In this document: positions 1-5,722 of the stretch, one piece after another
Layout of the letters: every line of letters starts with the position of its first letter
How positions within the stretch are numbered: the stretch's first letter is position 1
NCBI GenBank assembly: GCA_937896895.1
Contig: CALBNV010000001.1
Coordinates: forward strand, 1 to 8,714
From: an uncultured Bacteroidales bacterium
Lineage (GTDB): Bacteria; Bacteroidota; Bacteroidia; Bacteroidales; F082
Length of the DNA: 8,714 nt
Direction of reading: 5' to 3'
Notes under the pieces: generated by a model
The model's database searches: none
The model's input: the letters and a program-made list of their open reading frames with translations, nothing else
Told to the model about the DNA's origin: nothing
Made by a program: the position numbers and the translations under genes

Positions 1-630
1 GCCGCCGAACTTGGCCGAGAAAGGAACCGCCTTCAAGGCCTCAGCCTGACGTTCCAGACGGTATGCGAACACGCGGATTTCCTTGCCAAGACGTGTCGGG
101 GATGCAGGCTGTCCGTGGGTGCGGGCCAGCATAGGCACATCGGCCCAGCACTCCGCATATTCGTTCAGCTTGTCTATGAGCTGCTGAAGAGCAGGCAGAT
201 AGACATCACTGACAGCCTCCCTGAGTGAAAGCGGTACGGATGTATTGTTTATGTCCTGTGATGTCAGACCGAAATGGATGAACTCCTTGTAAGGCACCAG
301 CTCCGGCATCAGGTCGAACTTCTCCTTCAGGAAATACTCGACGGCCTTGACATCGTGGTTGGTCACCTTCTCGATATCCTTGATACGCTGGGCATCGGCT
401 GTGGTGAAGTTCTGGTAGATAGCACGAAGTTTTGGGAATACATCAGTAGAGATGCCTGCCAACTGAGGCAAAGGTAATTCGCAGAGAGCGATAAAATACT
501 CGATCTCAACACGAACTCGATACTTGATGAGCGCAAATTCAGAAAAGTAATTGCTTAAGATGGCAGTTTTACCGTGGTAGCGGCCATCAATAGGACTTAC
601 TGCTGTTAATGAATTGAATTCTAATTCCAT
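1..630 (-). CDS. purB: Adenylosuccinate lyase, N-terminal 210 residues (cut by window edge)
   Basis: Adenylosuccinate lyase cleaves SAICAR to AICAR and adenylosuccinate to AMP, each releasing fumarate, in cytoplasmic purine synthesis. Reading leftward from the ATG at 630-628, the frame stays open for 210 codons to the window edge. Family landmarks appear in order: SPIDGRY (residues 12-18), NHDVKAVEYF (91-100), TSQDINNTS (123-131) and RTHGQPASPTRLGKE (170-184, with His172 in the conserved THGQP active-site segment). The fumarase/lyase signature loop, which carries the catalytic serine, would lie beyond position 1, so it cannot be checked. The family is usually about 450 residues, so roughly half is visible. 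The start matches the usual short N-terminus before the SPIDGRY motif. The outer-membrane-type gene lies 125 bases upstream on the same strand. No clear terminator or consensus promoter separates them, so read-through is possible. Confidence 0.95.
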   Translation of the reverse strand, partial: MELEFNSLTAVSPIDGRYHGKTAILSNYFSEFALIKYRVRVEIEYFIALCELPLPQLAGISTDVFPKLRAIYQNFTTADAQRIKDIEKVTNHDVKAVEYFLKEKFDLMPELVPYKEFIHFGLTSQDINNTSVPLSLREAVSDVYLPALQQLIDKLNEYAECWADVPMLARTHGQPASPTRLGKEIRVFAYRLERQAEALKAVPFSAKFGG

Positions 631-755
631 CGAATTAAGTTGAAAAATAAAGGATTCTAATTAAAAAATTTATTACGTTTATATGTCTGTTAACACAAAA
701 ATGCCGAATAACGTTTGGTAGGATTGTCACTTAGGTCTTATCAGGGAACGTGGGA

Positions 756-1439
756 TCATTTCTTCCAGAATCTGTAGCCGATGTTCACACATATAGCACT
801 TTGCTTGGACTTGCTATCGTCCACAACCTTATTCCAGACACCAGCTTGATAGGTACAACTGGCCGAAATAAAATGCCAATCGATTCCAATGCCGGCTTGA
901 GGACCAAGATTCCAGTTGCGATAACCCGACGGATTACCAAACAACTTGTCTACATAACAACCCGCATTAACTGAGAGTCGTAATTTCTTGTCAAGATTGA
1001 TGAAATAACGGCCCTGACACTGAAGTTGAGCCATCTGAGCCCTGACCTCCTGAGTCTTCTCTGGCAACATGATCATTCCGTTGCCAAGTCCGTTGTCATA
1101 ATAGTAGAGATGATCACCACCTTTGTGGCTGAAGTAAGCTCCGGTCTGTAATCCCCAATGCTGATTGAATGCCTGATCCCAGATAAAGCCCAGATCATAA
1201 CTATTGTCAGTATTGCCCCATCTTTCACTCTTTCCATAAGGGGCGTTAAACAAGTCAATGCTATTATTGCTCATCCAACTATGAACATAACCTGCGGTCA
1301 AAGTAAAAGTAGCACCGCAAAAATAATATGCCTCTCTTGCCTCACGACGGGCTTGTTCTTTCTTAGTGAATTTCTGTGCAAAAAGTGATGGGCCAATAGC
1401 CAATGCAAATGACAATACCAGTATAGTTCTCTTTAACAT
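756..1439 (-). CDS. Secreted outer-membrane beta-barrel-like protein, 227 aa
   Basis: I do not recognise a named family. The N-terminus is a classic signal peptide: MLKR, a hydrophobic stretch (residues 5-20), and a likely cleavage after LFA (19-21) before Gln22. A short charged segment follows (KKEQARREAREAYYF). The rest alternates aromatic, glycine and polar residues as in amphipathic strands, for example TLTAGYVHSW, GLQTGAYFSHKGG, LRLSVNAGCYV and GPQAGIGIDWHF. It ends in NIGYRFWKK, where an aromatic residue close to the C-terminus fits a last barrel strand. This resembles the small 8-10-stranded OMP_b-brl proteins common in Bacteroidales. The role is unknown. A near-consensus -7 box lies upstream, flanked by two short palindromes. 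The gene is downstream of the 65-aa membrane protein on the same strand, but a probable terminator separates them. Confidence is high for a secreted envelope protein and moderate for the barrel. Confidence 0.8.
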   Translation of the reverse strand: MLKRTILVLSFALAIGPSLFAQKFTKKEQARREAREAYYFCGATFTLTAGYVHSWMSNNSIDLFNAPYGKSERWGNTDNSYDLGFIWDQAFNQHWGLQTGAYFSHKGGDHLYYYDNGLGNGMIMLPEKTQEVRAQMAQLQCQGRYFINLDKKLRLSVNAGCYVDKLFGNPSGYRNWNLGPQAGIGIDWHFISASCTYQAGVWNKVVDDSKSKQSAICVNIGYRFWKK

Positions 1440-1458
1440 TCTGTCTTCGGTTTCTGAT

Positions 1459-1495
1459 TACGTACGTACAAAACAAATATAATACACGCGTACGC
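1459..1495. repeat. Two GTAC-centred palindromes flanking the -7 box
   Basis: TACGTACGTA (1459-1468) and GCGTACGC (1488-1495) are both perfect palindromes. Their centres are 28 bases apart and they bracket the -7 box at 1474-1481. The arrangement would suit an operator bound by a dimeric repressor, but no regulator is seen nearby. The sequence shows only the symmetry; the regulatory role is inferred. Confidence 0.35.
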
Positions 1496-1498
1496 AAA
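1474..1498 (-). promoter_or_regulatory. Bacteroidetes-type promoter for the beta-barrel-like gene
   Basis: Reading the minus strand, TATATTTG (1481-1474) is an exact match to the Bacteroidetes -7 box TAnnTTTG. It lies about 34 bases before the ATG at 1439. A TTTG (1498-1495) lies upstream, but the gap is only 13 bases, shorter than the usual 18-22, so the -33 element is doubtful. Confidence 0.5.
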
Positions 1499-1507
1499 AG
1501 GAATAAA

Positions 1508-1551
1508 TAGCACGGAATACCCTGCTATCTATCAGCAGAGTTTCCGAGCTA
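1508..1551 (-). terminator. Probable terminator of the 65-aa gene
   Basis: An imperfect hairpin lies 24 bases past the stop of the 65-aa gene. TAGC (1508-1511) pairs with GCTA (1548-1551), CGGAA (1513-1517) with TTCCG (1542-1546), and CTGC (1522-1525) with GCAG (1535-1538), around a 9-base loop. On the minus strand it is followed by a T-rich run (TTTATTCCTTTT). It separates this gene from the beta-barrel-like gene. Confidence 0.5.
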
Positions 1552-1575
1552 TGATATCTTTATATTGTGATAGGA

Positions 1576-1773
1576 TTACTTACCTCCAATCTTGTCAGCA
1601 CTCTTACCGCCAAATACGCAGAGAAGAACGCCAACTACGATTGCTGCGAAACAGCCAACCAAAGACCAGTTGTAGACACCCTTGTCCATGTTTTCTGCAG
1701 TAAAGCAAACATACAAAGCGATTGTAGCCAACAGAATGAGGATTGTACCTCCGTAGATCTTAATGAATCTCAT
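1576..1773 (-). CDS. Small two-helix membrane protein, 65 aa
   Basis: I cannot assign a family. The 65 residues form two hydrophobic segments: about 7-26 (GGTILILLATIALYVCFTA) and about 36-56 (WSLVGCFAAIVVGVLLCVFGG). They are joined by a short polar loop (ENMDKGVYN), and the protein ends in a lysine-rich tail (KSADKIGGK). Positive charge at both ends (MRFIK and the tail) predicts a helical hairpin in the inner membrane with both ends in the cytoplasm. A bona fide gene is supported by that layout, a plausible upstream promoter, a hairpin after the stop, and the position in a divergent gap opposite plsC. Short conserved proteins like this are common in Bacteroidales; the function is unknown. 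Confidence 0.7.
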   Translation of the reverse strand: MRFIKIYGGTILILLATIALYVCFTAENMDKGVYNWSLVGCFAAIVVGVLLCVFGGKSADKIGGK

Positions 1774-1825
1774 AATGAAGTATTATTTTAAGATGTTTTG
1801 ATATATTCGTTTATAAAAATCAGTG

Positions 1826-1859
1826 CAAAGTAAATGATTTTTTCTTTATGTTGGCCAAA
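1826..1859 (-). promoter_or_regulatory. Candidate promoter for the 65-aa membrane protein
   Basis: On the minus strand, TTTG (1859-1856) is followed after 22 bases by TTACTTTG (1833-1826), which differs from TAnnTTTG at one position. The ATG lies about 52 bases downstream. Spacing and position are reasonable, but the -7 box is imperfect. Confidence 0.4.
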
Positions 1860-1872
1860 AAACAACAAAAAA

Positions 1873-1905
1873 TTGCATTATTTTAAGTTTTTTTCGATAT
1901 CTTTG
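1873..1905 (+). promoter_or_regulatory. Bacteroidetes promoter for the acyltransferase gene
   Basis: TATCTTTG (1898-1905) matches TAnnTTTG exactly. A TTG (1873-1875) lies 22 bases upstream as a partial -33 element. The ATG at 1956 is 50 bases downstream, and no Shine-Dalgarno sequence precedes it. Confidence 0.65.
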
Positions 1906-1955
1906 CCCCGAATTTAACAATAACAGACATTTTTACAACCGAATTTAAGTTTAAT

Positions 1956-2390
1956 ATGGTTATTCTTTACGCAATATACGAGATCTTTATTATTATACCA
2001 GTGGCTTTCGTATTAACCCTTCTGGCTGCGTTCTTTACCGCTGTAGGCTGTTCCTGCGGTTTTGGTAAGGTGATGGGCTATTGGCCAGGTGTCATCTGGG
2101 CGAAATGCATCTGTTGGCTCTGCCTCTCTCCATACAAGGTAGAGGGACGCGAGAACATCGACAAGCATACTTCCTATATCTTTGTGGCCAATCATCAGGG
2201 AGCATTCGACATCTTCCTGCTCTATGCCGGCTTGGGTCACTCCTTCCGCTGGATGTTGCGCAAGGGTATCCGCAAGATGCCATTTGTCGGCTATGCTTGC
2301 GACAAGGCCGGACACATCTGGGTAGACGAGCATGGCGCTTCGGGCATGATGCATACCGTACGTCAGGCTCTCCAGACACTCAAGGGAGAC
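1956..2390 (+). pseudogene. plsC: 1-acyl-glycerol-3-phosphate acyltransferase (PlsC), N-terminal ~145 residues, fused out of family
   Basis: PlsC-type enzymes acylate lysophosphatidic acid at the inner membrane during phospholipid synthesis. A hydrophobic N-terminal segment (about residues 3-28) is followed by the acyltransferase domain. The catalytic motif I is NHQGAFD (His80, Asp85), and a motif II-like stretch follows (RWMLRKGIRKMPFVGY and GHIWVDE). The family then needs the PEGTR substrate-binding motif and about 100 more residues. Instead, after LQTLKGD (residue 145) the same frame continues into an unrelated beta-rich sequence and stops at 2567. The open frame as a whole is 203 codons, shorter than the usual ~240-250. 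Without motif III it should not work as an acyltransferase. The promoter and start are intact, so the fault is a join inside the gene, either real or from assembly. Confidence 0.85.
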
Positions 2391-2567
2391 GTGACATACG
2401 CAACTATCGAATTAAAGGTTAAGGCTGGCACTCCTGCCGGCAAATACGACCTCAAATTTGATGCAGACGGCGAAGGAAACGGAACTGCTATGTGCAACAA
2501 CATCGTAGACAGAAGCGTTGTAGTTCCTACACCAAAGTACAAAGACGGCAGCATCACAGTAAAATAA
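2388..2567 (+). pseudogene. C-terminal fragment of a cohesin-like secreted protein, in frame after the PlsC start
   Basis: Residues 146-203 of the fused frame show no acyltransferase character. They read TIELKVKAGTPAGKYDLKF, then an acidic Gly/Asp stretch (DADGEGNG), and end KYKDGSITVK. The pattern of strand, TPAGxY turn, strand and closing DGSITV strand is typical of the last part of cohesin-type or related beta-sandwich modules in cellulosome scaffolds, and of similar extracellular modules. The stop at 2565-2567 directly follows that closing strand, so this looks like a natural C-terminus. The N-terminal part of the module and any signal peptide are missing. Thirteen bases after the stop a new ATG begins behind a strong Shine-Dalgarno sequence, which suggests that the piece came from a genome with that signal, perhaps a Firmicute. 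Family assignment is tentative. Confidence 0.5.
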
Positions 2568-2570
2568 TCC

Positions 2571-2613
2571 GGAGGAACAAATGAAAAAAAATATTATTTT
2601 TTGTGAATGTGTG
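2571..2613 (+). pseudogene. Shine-Dalgarno and start of a broken gene downstream of the cohesin-like fragment
   Basis: GGAGGA (2571-2576) precedes ATG (2581) by 4 bases. The frame reads MKKNIIFCECV and stops at 2611-2613. MKKNIIF is a normal beginning of a signal peptide or membrane protein, but it ends inside the HU promoter. It is best read as the first few codons of the next gene in the donor operon, cut where the sequence rejoins the HU upstream region somewhere in about 2584-2600. A chance short frame is possible; the Shine-Dalgarno motif itself is plain. Confidence 0.35.
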
Positions 2614-2633
2614 TGAAAAAAGTATTATTTTTG
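2600..2633 (+). promoter_or_regulatory. Consensus Bacteroidetes promoter for the HU gene
   Basis: TTTG (2600-2603) and TATTTTTG (2626-2633) match the -33 and -7 consensus with a 22-base gap. The HU start codon lies 43 bases after the -7 box. The promoter probably drives HU and the small ribosomal protein. Confidence 0.75.
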
Positions 2634-2676
2634 CAGCCTGAAAAATCAACAGATTATAAACTAAAATATTCAAGAC

Positions 2677-2949
2677 ATGACAAAAGCTGAAATCGTAGCG
2701 AAAATCGCTGAAAAGACTGGCGTTGAAAAAGGTGCGGCACAGGCCGTTGTTGAATCATTCATGGATATCGTCAAGACATCCATCAAGGCTGACGAACCTG
2801 TTTACCTCAGAGGTTTTGGTAGCTTCATCAAGAAGACCAGAAAGGCAAAGAAAGGCCGCAACATCAAGGCGGGCGAATCAATCATCATTCCTGAGCACAG
2901 CATTCCGGCATTCAAGCCAGCTAAGACGTTCCTCGGCGAACTCAAGTAA
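2677..2949 (+). CDS. HU/IHF-family DNA-binding protein, 90 aa
   Basis: This is a small dimeric nucleoid protein that bends and compacts DNA. At 90 residues it is the standard HU length. The N-terminal helical dimer part is MTKAEIVAKIAEKTGVEKGAAQAVVESFMDIVKTSIK. The beta part follows, with the family signature VYLRGFGSFIKKTRKAKKGRNIKAGE (from about residue 42), and then the DNA-intercalating arm tip and C-terminus IIPEHSIPAFKPAKTFLGEL. The arm carries Ile-Pro where HU proteins place the intercalating proline. The start is the only good ATG and has an appropriate leader. The gene is followed after 24 bases by a 29-aa ribosomal-type protein and then RNase G. In many Bacteroidetes, HU and RNase G are neighbours and mutY lies divergently upstream; mutY is absent here. 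Confidence 0.95.
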   Translation: MTKAEIVAKIAEKTGVEKGAAQAVVESFMDIVKTSIKADEPVYLRGFGSFIKKTRKAKKGRNIKAGESIIIPEHSIPAFKPAKTFLGELK

Positions 2950-2973
2950 TATCGAATCTAAATTTTTTGTACT

Positions 2974-3063
2974 ATGCCAAACGGTAAAAAACATAAAAGA
3001 CACAAAATGTCTACCCACAAGCGTAAAAAACGCCTCAGAAAGGATAGACATAAAAAGAAATAG
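2974..3063 (+). CDS. AURKAIP1/COX24-domain (bS22/mS38-like) ribosomal protein, 29 aa
   Basis: This is a 29-codon gene, short enough for automatic annotation to miss. The product is extremely basic: MPNGKKHKRHKMSTHKR (1-17) followed by KKRLRKDRHKKK. The core, basic residues then KM, two residues, HK and a run of KR, is the pattern of the AURKAIP1/COX24 C-terminal domain. Members include mitochondrial small-subunit protein mS38 and mycobacterial bS22, which sit on the small ribosomal subunit. It starts 24 bases after the HU stop, with no promoter between them, so it is likely co-transcribed from the HU promoter. A hairpin with a T-rich tail follows 27 bases after the stop. Composition, context and the domain pattern all support it. 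The ribosomal role is inferred from the family. Confidence 0.8.
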   Translation: MPNGKKHKRHKMSTHKRKKRLRKDRHKKK

Positions 3064-3090
3064 TCTCTAAGAGATGATTTCTCACAGAAC

Positions 3091-3141
3091 ATAACACAGC
3101 ATTGCAACATTGTTGTCAATGTTGTGTTATTGTTTATTATT
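3091..3141 (+). terminator. Hairpin with T-rich tail between the small ribosomal gene and RNase G
   Basis: ATAACACAGCATTG (3091-3104) pairs with CAATGTTGTGTTAT (3117-3130) over 14 base pairs, including one G-U pair. The 12-base loop (CAACATTGTTGT) contains a smaller CAAC/GTTG stem. The tail is TGTTTATTATT. It could terminate the HU transcript or act as a leaky attenuator ahead of RNase G, whose start is 36 bases downstream and lacks a convincing promoter of its own. Confidence 0.6.
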
Positions 3142-3165
3142 GAAAATTCAAACCTTTGTAATATT

Positions 3166-4743
3166 ATGGACAACACAAACACAGTTTCGGAAGTCAACAG
3201 AGAACTTGTAATCAGTTCTGATGTTTCAGAGGTTAGTATTGTATTGTTGGAAGACAAGCAGCTTGTCGAATTCCAGAAAGAGCAGAACAACACCAGCTTT
3301 TCGGTTGGTGATGTGTATTACGGCCGCATCAAGAAGATATTGCCAGGCTTGAATGCGGCTTTTGTTGACATAGGCAGCCAGAAGGATGCTTTCCTGCATT
3401 ATCTTGACCTCGGTCCGCAGGTACGTTCGCTGATGGAGTTTGCGAAGATTGCCAACGAAGGCAGGGCGAACCAATCGACGATGAACAAGATCCAGCTCAG
3501 GCAGGACATCGACAAGTCTGGAAAGATTTCTGACTACCTGCAGGCCGGCGACCAGATACCAGTGCAGATTGCAAAGGAGCCGATCAACACCAAAGGCCCG
3601 CGCATCACGGCGGAGATTTCGTTCGCAGGACGTTACATCGTGCTCGTCCCGTTCGCCAACCGCGTGTCAGTGTCATCAAAAATACGCAGCAACGAAGAAC
3701 GCTCACGTCTTAAACGACTGATTCAGAGCATCAAACCGAACAATTTCGGAGTCATCATCCGCACCGTCGCGGAAGGTAAGACCGTCGATGAACTCAACGC
3801 CGACATGCGCTATCTGTTAGCGAAATGGGACCAGGCAGCCTTCGCCATGTATGGCAGCAAGGCGCCGGCCAAACTCGTCAGCGAACTCGACCGTACCTCA
3901 GCGATGTTAAGGGATATGCTCAATGAGTCGTTTAATGCCATCACCGTTGACAACCAGGCTCTTTACGAAGAGGTTAGAAGCTACATATCCACCATCGCCC
4001 CGCAGAAGACGGACATCGTGAAACTCTACAAAGGCAAGGAGCCTATCTTCGAGTATTACAACGTCGCCCGCCAGATCAAGGGGCTTTTCGGCAGGATAGT
4101 CACAATCAGAAACGGCGTGTATCTCATCATCGAACACACCGAGGCCATGCATGTCATCGATGTCAACAGCGGCCACCGCGTGAACAAAGACAACTCACAG
4201 GAGGAGAACGCGCTGGCGGTGAACCTCGAGTCGGCTGTGGAGATAGCCCGACAGCTGCGACTCCGCGACATGGGCGGCATCATCATAGTCGATTTCATCG
4301 ACATGCACGAGTCGAAAAACCGCAAGCTGCTGTTCGACAAACTCACCGAGGAGATGGCCAAAGACCGCGCCAAACACACCATACTGCCCGCGACGAAGTT
4401 CGGCCTCATCCAGATAACACGGCAGAGAGTGCGACCGGAGACAGAGGTGACGGTGCAGGAGAAATGCCCCGTGTGCAACGGCACAGGCAAGATAAAGTCA
4501 TCAATGCTGTTCATCGACGAGATAGAAAGCAACCTCAAATACCTCCTGCTCGACCAGAACGAGAAAGAAGTTACGGTGCAGGTGCATCCTTTCGTGTGCG
4601 CCTACCTCACCGCCGGATTCATCTCCGTGAGAAGAAGGTGGATGTGGAAATACCACAAGAAGATACACATCCAGAAAGTGAAGTCATTCCACATGCTGCA
4701 ATGCAATTTCCTGAATAAAAAAGGAGACGAGATAACTTTTTAG
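3166..4743 (+). CDS. rng: Ribonuclease G (Rne/Rng family), 525 aa
   Basis: This is a single-strand-specific endoribonuclease that matures rRNA and turns over mRNA in the cytoplasm. I chose the ATG at 3166. An upstream in-frame ATG at 3124 would add 14 residues encoded inside the hairpin stem. The order is a short leader; an S1 RNA-binding domain (about residues 38-130: FSVGDVYYGRIKKILPGLNA and FVDIGSQKDAFLHYLDL), with the insertion usual in Bacteroidetes; an RNase-H-like region (KEPINTKGPRITAEISFAGR); then the catalytic DNase-I-like part. That part contains the Mg2+ aspartates Asp332 (VIDVNSG) and Asp376 (IIIVDFIDM), and the Zn-link CPVC (Cys434, Cys437) that joins subunits. The length equals the family norm. 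The C-terminal small domain ends GDEITF without the long degradosome tail of RNase E. A terminator follows 60 bases later. It is probably co-transcribed in part with HU. Confidence 0.95.
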   Translation: MDNTNTVSEVNRELVISSDVSEVSIVLLEDKQLVEFQKEQNNTSFSVGDVYYGRIKKILPGLNAAFVDIGSQKDAFLHYLDLGPQVRSLMEFAKIANEGRANQSTMNKIQLRQDIDKSGKISDYLQAGDQIPVQIAKEPINTKGPRITAEISFAGRYIVLVPFANRVSVSSKIRSNEERSRLKRLIQSIKPNNFGVIIRTVAEGKTVDELNADMRYLLAKWDQAAFAMYGSKAPAKLVSELDRTSAMLRDMLNESFNAITVDNQALYEEVRSYISTIAPQKTDIVKLYKGKEPIFEYYNVARQIKGLFGRIVTIRNGVYLIIEHTEAMHVIDVNSGHRVNKDNSQEENALAVNLESAVEIARQLRLRDMGGIIIVDFIDMHESKNRKLLFDKLTEEMAKDRAKHTILPATKFGLIQITRQRVRPETEVTVQEKCPVCNGTGKIKSSMLFIDEIESNLKYLLLDQNEKEVTVQVHPFVCAYLTAGFISVRRRWMWKYHKKIHIQKVKSFHMLQCNFLNKKGDEITF

Positions 4744-4772
4744 TTGAAAGTTATAAAGTTGAAAAGTTATAA
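4742..4772 (+). repeat. Tandem 15/16-bp repeat at the RNase G stop
   Basis: AGTTGAAAGTTATAA (4742-4756) is followed at once by AGTTGAAAAGTTATAA (4757-4772), differing by one inserted A. The first copy overlaps the rng stop codon. It is probably replication slippage in AT-rich 3' sequence. Confidence 0.7.
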
Positions 4773-4802
4773 GTAATTAAGACTTCCGAAAGAAAAAGAA
4801 GA

Positions 4803-4830
4803 GGTGTCACGGGAAAGTGGCGCCTTTTTT
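4803..4830 (+). terminator. Intrinsic terminator after rng
   Basis: GGTGTCAC (4803-4810) pairs with GTGGCGCC (4817-4824) over 8 base pairs, two of them G-U, with loop GGGAAA and six T residues (4825-4830). An A/G-rich run upstream can extend the stem. It lies 60 bases past the rng stop. Confidence 0.85.
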
Positions 4831-4917
4831 GTTCATGACTTTTGAACGTTCGAATCGTCTGTATATTCAATGATTCCCGAAGATTTCAGCCTGATTTTTG
4901 TCCATTACACCCACTTT

Positions 4918-4951
4918 TTTGATATACAATCCGATAATTTATTTATTTTTG
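4918..4951 (+). promoter_or_regulatory. Consensus Bacteroidetes promoter upstream of the broken ORF at 5068
   Basis: TTTG (4918-4921), a 22-base gap, and TATTTTTG (4944-4951) match the consensus at both boxes. The next ATG is 117 bases away, giving a long AT-rich leader. The promoter appears intact although the gene it served is not. Confidence 0.6.
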
Positions 4952-5067
4952 CAGCGTAATATTTTGCTTTTTGTATTGAGCAGATTTTAATATACTATGC
5001 TTTTTATAAAAAGCAGATTATTGGGAAAATTACTTTATGCAAAGAGCAAATTCTAAAAGGAAGGACT

Positions 5068-5127
5068 ATGGAAGCCTTATTTGAAAAACAAGATGCCTTG
5101 TTGAAGTTGAGGACATGTTCCATGTAA
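5068..5127 (+). pseudogene. Remnant of a gene start, possibly a DUF4143-type ATPase
   Basis: After an AAGGAAGG stretch (5056-5064), ATG at 5068 opens a frame reading MEALFEKQDALLKL, then RTCSM and stop at 5125-5127. The first 14 residues resemble the beginning of one Bacteroidales AAA_14/DUF4143 ATPase subfamily (M-x-x-L-[FY]-x-x-Q-x-x-L). The rest of that gene is absent. From about 5100-5112 the DNA instead encodes the inside of a secreted protein in another frame. Together with the intact promoter upstream, this looks like a truncated gene start. Nineteen codons are little evidence, so the family is a guess from pattern and from the intact ATPase nearby. Confidence 0.35.
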
Positions 5128-5543
5128 ACTATGGCAATTACTTCACCATCGAACTTTCCCAACTCGATGAAAGTGTTCTTAATCAATGGGTAAACCTTAA
5201 GTTCGTTGTCACCGATGAAGCAGGCAACAGCCAAGTGCAGGAACTCAGCAACGTGTTCTATGTGGGTCAACATACTTCCGTCAACGAAGCTACAACTCTC
5301 ACTTCCAACGTTTATCCAAACCCATTCACCAATGAAGTCCGCATCAATGCGGCAGAAGCCATCAACGGCAGCGCTTCAATCAGCGTGTTCAATGTTCTTG
5401 GCGAACAGGTCATCAGCAAGGCCATGAATTGCAGCGAGACCACCGAGTTTGTCATCGACGGCAGCAGCCTCAACGCTGGCATCTATTTCTACAGCATCAG
5501 CACTGAAAACGGCGAACTCAAAGGCAGAATCGTGAAAGAGTAA
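5112..5543 (+). pseudogene. C-terminal fragment of a type IX-secreted protein with sorting domain
   Basis: The frame closes upstream at a stop (5082-5084). The first ATG (5115) gives 142 residues with no signal peptide, although T9SS cargo needs one, so this is the tail of a larger gene. Residues 1-50 finish an extracellular beta-rich domain (NLKFVVTDEAGNSQVQEL, then NVFYVG). After a linker, residues 64-142 are a type A T9SS C-terminal sorting domain. It has VYPNPFTNEVRI (66-77), ISVFNVLGEQV (89-99), SSLNAGIYFYSI (117-128) and a basic end, GELKGRIVKE. That domain takes proteins across the outer membrane to the cell surface and is then cleaved. A terminator follows the stop, so the 3' end is natural and only the 5' part is lost. 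The catalytic or binding role of the parent cannot be told. Confidence 0.8.
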
Positions 5544-5575
5544 TATTTTAGTCATATCGTTTTTAACAAGGAAAG

Positions 5576-5598
5576 GCGGCTCAACGAGTCGCTTTTTT
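5576..5598 (+). terminator. Intrinsic terminator after the T9SS protein tail
   Basis: GCGGCTC (5576-5582) pairs with GAGTCGC (5586-5592) over 7 base pairs including one G-U, with a 3-base loop and TTTTTT (5593-5598). Upstream A residues could lengthen the stem. It lies 32 bases past the stop. Confidence 0.85.
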
Positions 5599-5656
5599 CT
5601 TGTCGTTTTCCCAACTGGAGCCGAACTATTTCAGAGCATTCATGCTGCTGTTCTGT

Positions 5657-5716
5657 CTCAAAAACTCCGAATGAAATACCTCAAAAACTCCGAATGAAAC
5701 ACCTCAAAAACTCCGA
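5657..5716. repeat. 23-bp tandem direct repeat, ~2.6 copies, before the ATPase promoter
   Basis: The core CTCAAAAACTCCGA occurs at 5657, 5680 and 5703, exactly 23 bases apart. The first two copies continue ATGAAATAC and ATGAAACAC. The third breaks off after the core and runs into TTAATTTTTG, which carries the -33 box. The unit length is not a multiple of three, so the repeat is not coding. Position suggests a regulatory, binding or recombination role, which the sequence alone cannot show. Confidence 0.8.
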
Positions 5717-5722
5717 TTAATT

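Larger units (their letters stand above)
4744..5067. other. Intergenic region of ~320 bp, rng 3' flank and a promoter
   Basis: It holds the tail of the tandem repeat, the rng terminator, about 85 bases with nothing recognisable, a consensus Bacteroidetes promoter (4918-4951), and about 116 bases of AT-rich leader up to the ATG at 5068. No RNA gene or conserved ORF is seen. Confidence 0.6.

Noticed and set aside
696..703. CATTTTTG on the minus strand as a -7 box for purB
   Set aside because: The first conserved pair is CA rather than TA, and no TTTG lies at the right distance upstream.
3151..3158. AACCTTTG as a promoter -7 box for rng
   Set aside because: The conserved TA is replaced by AA, and a start there would leave almost no leader before the ATG at 3166.
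5657..5716. CRISPR array
   Set aside because: The units are 23 bp end to end with no variable spacers and no cas genes.
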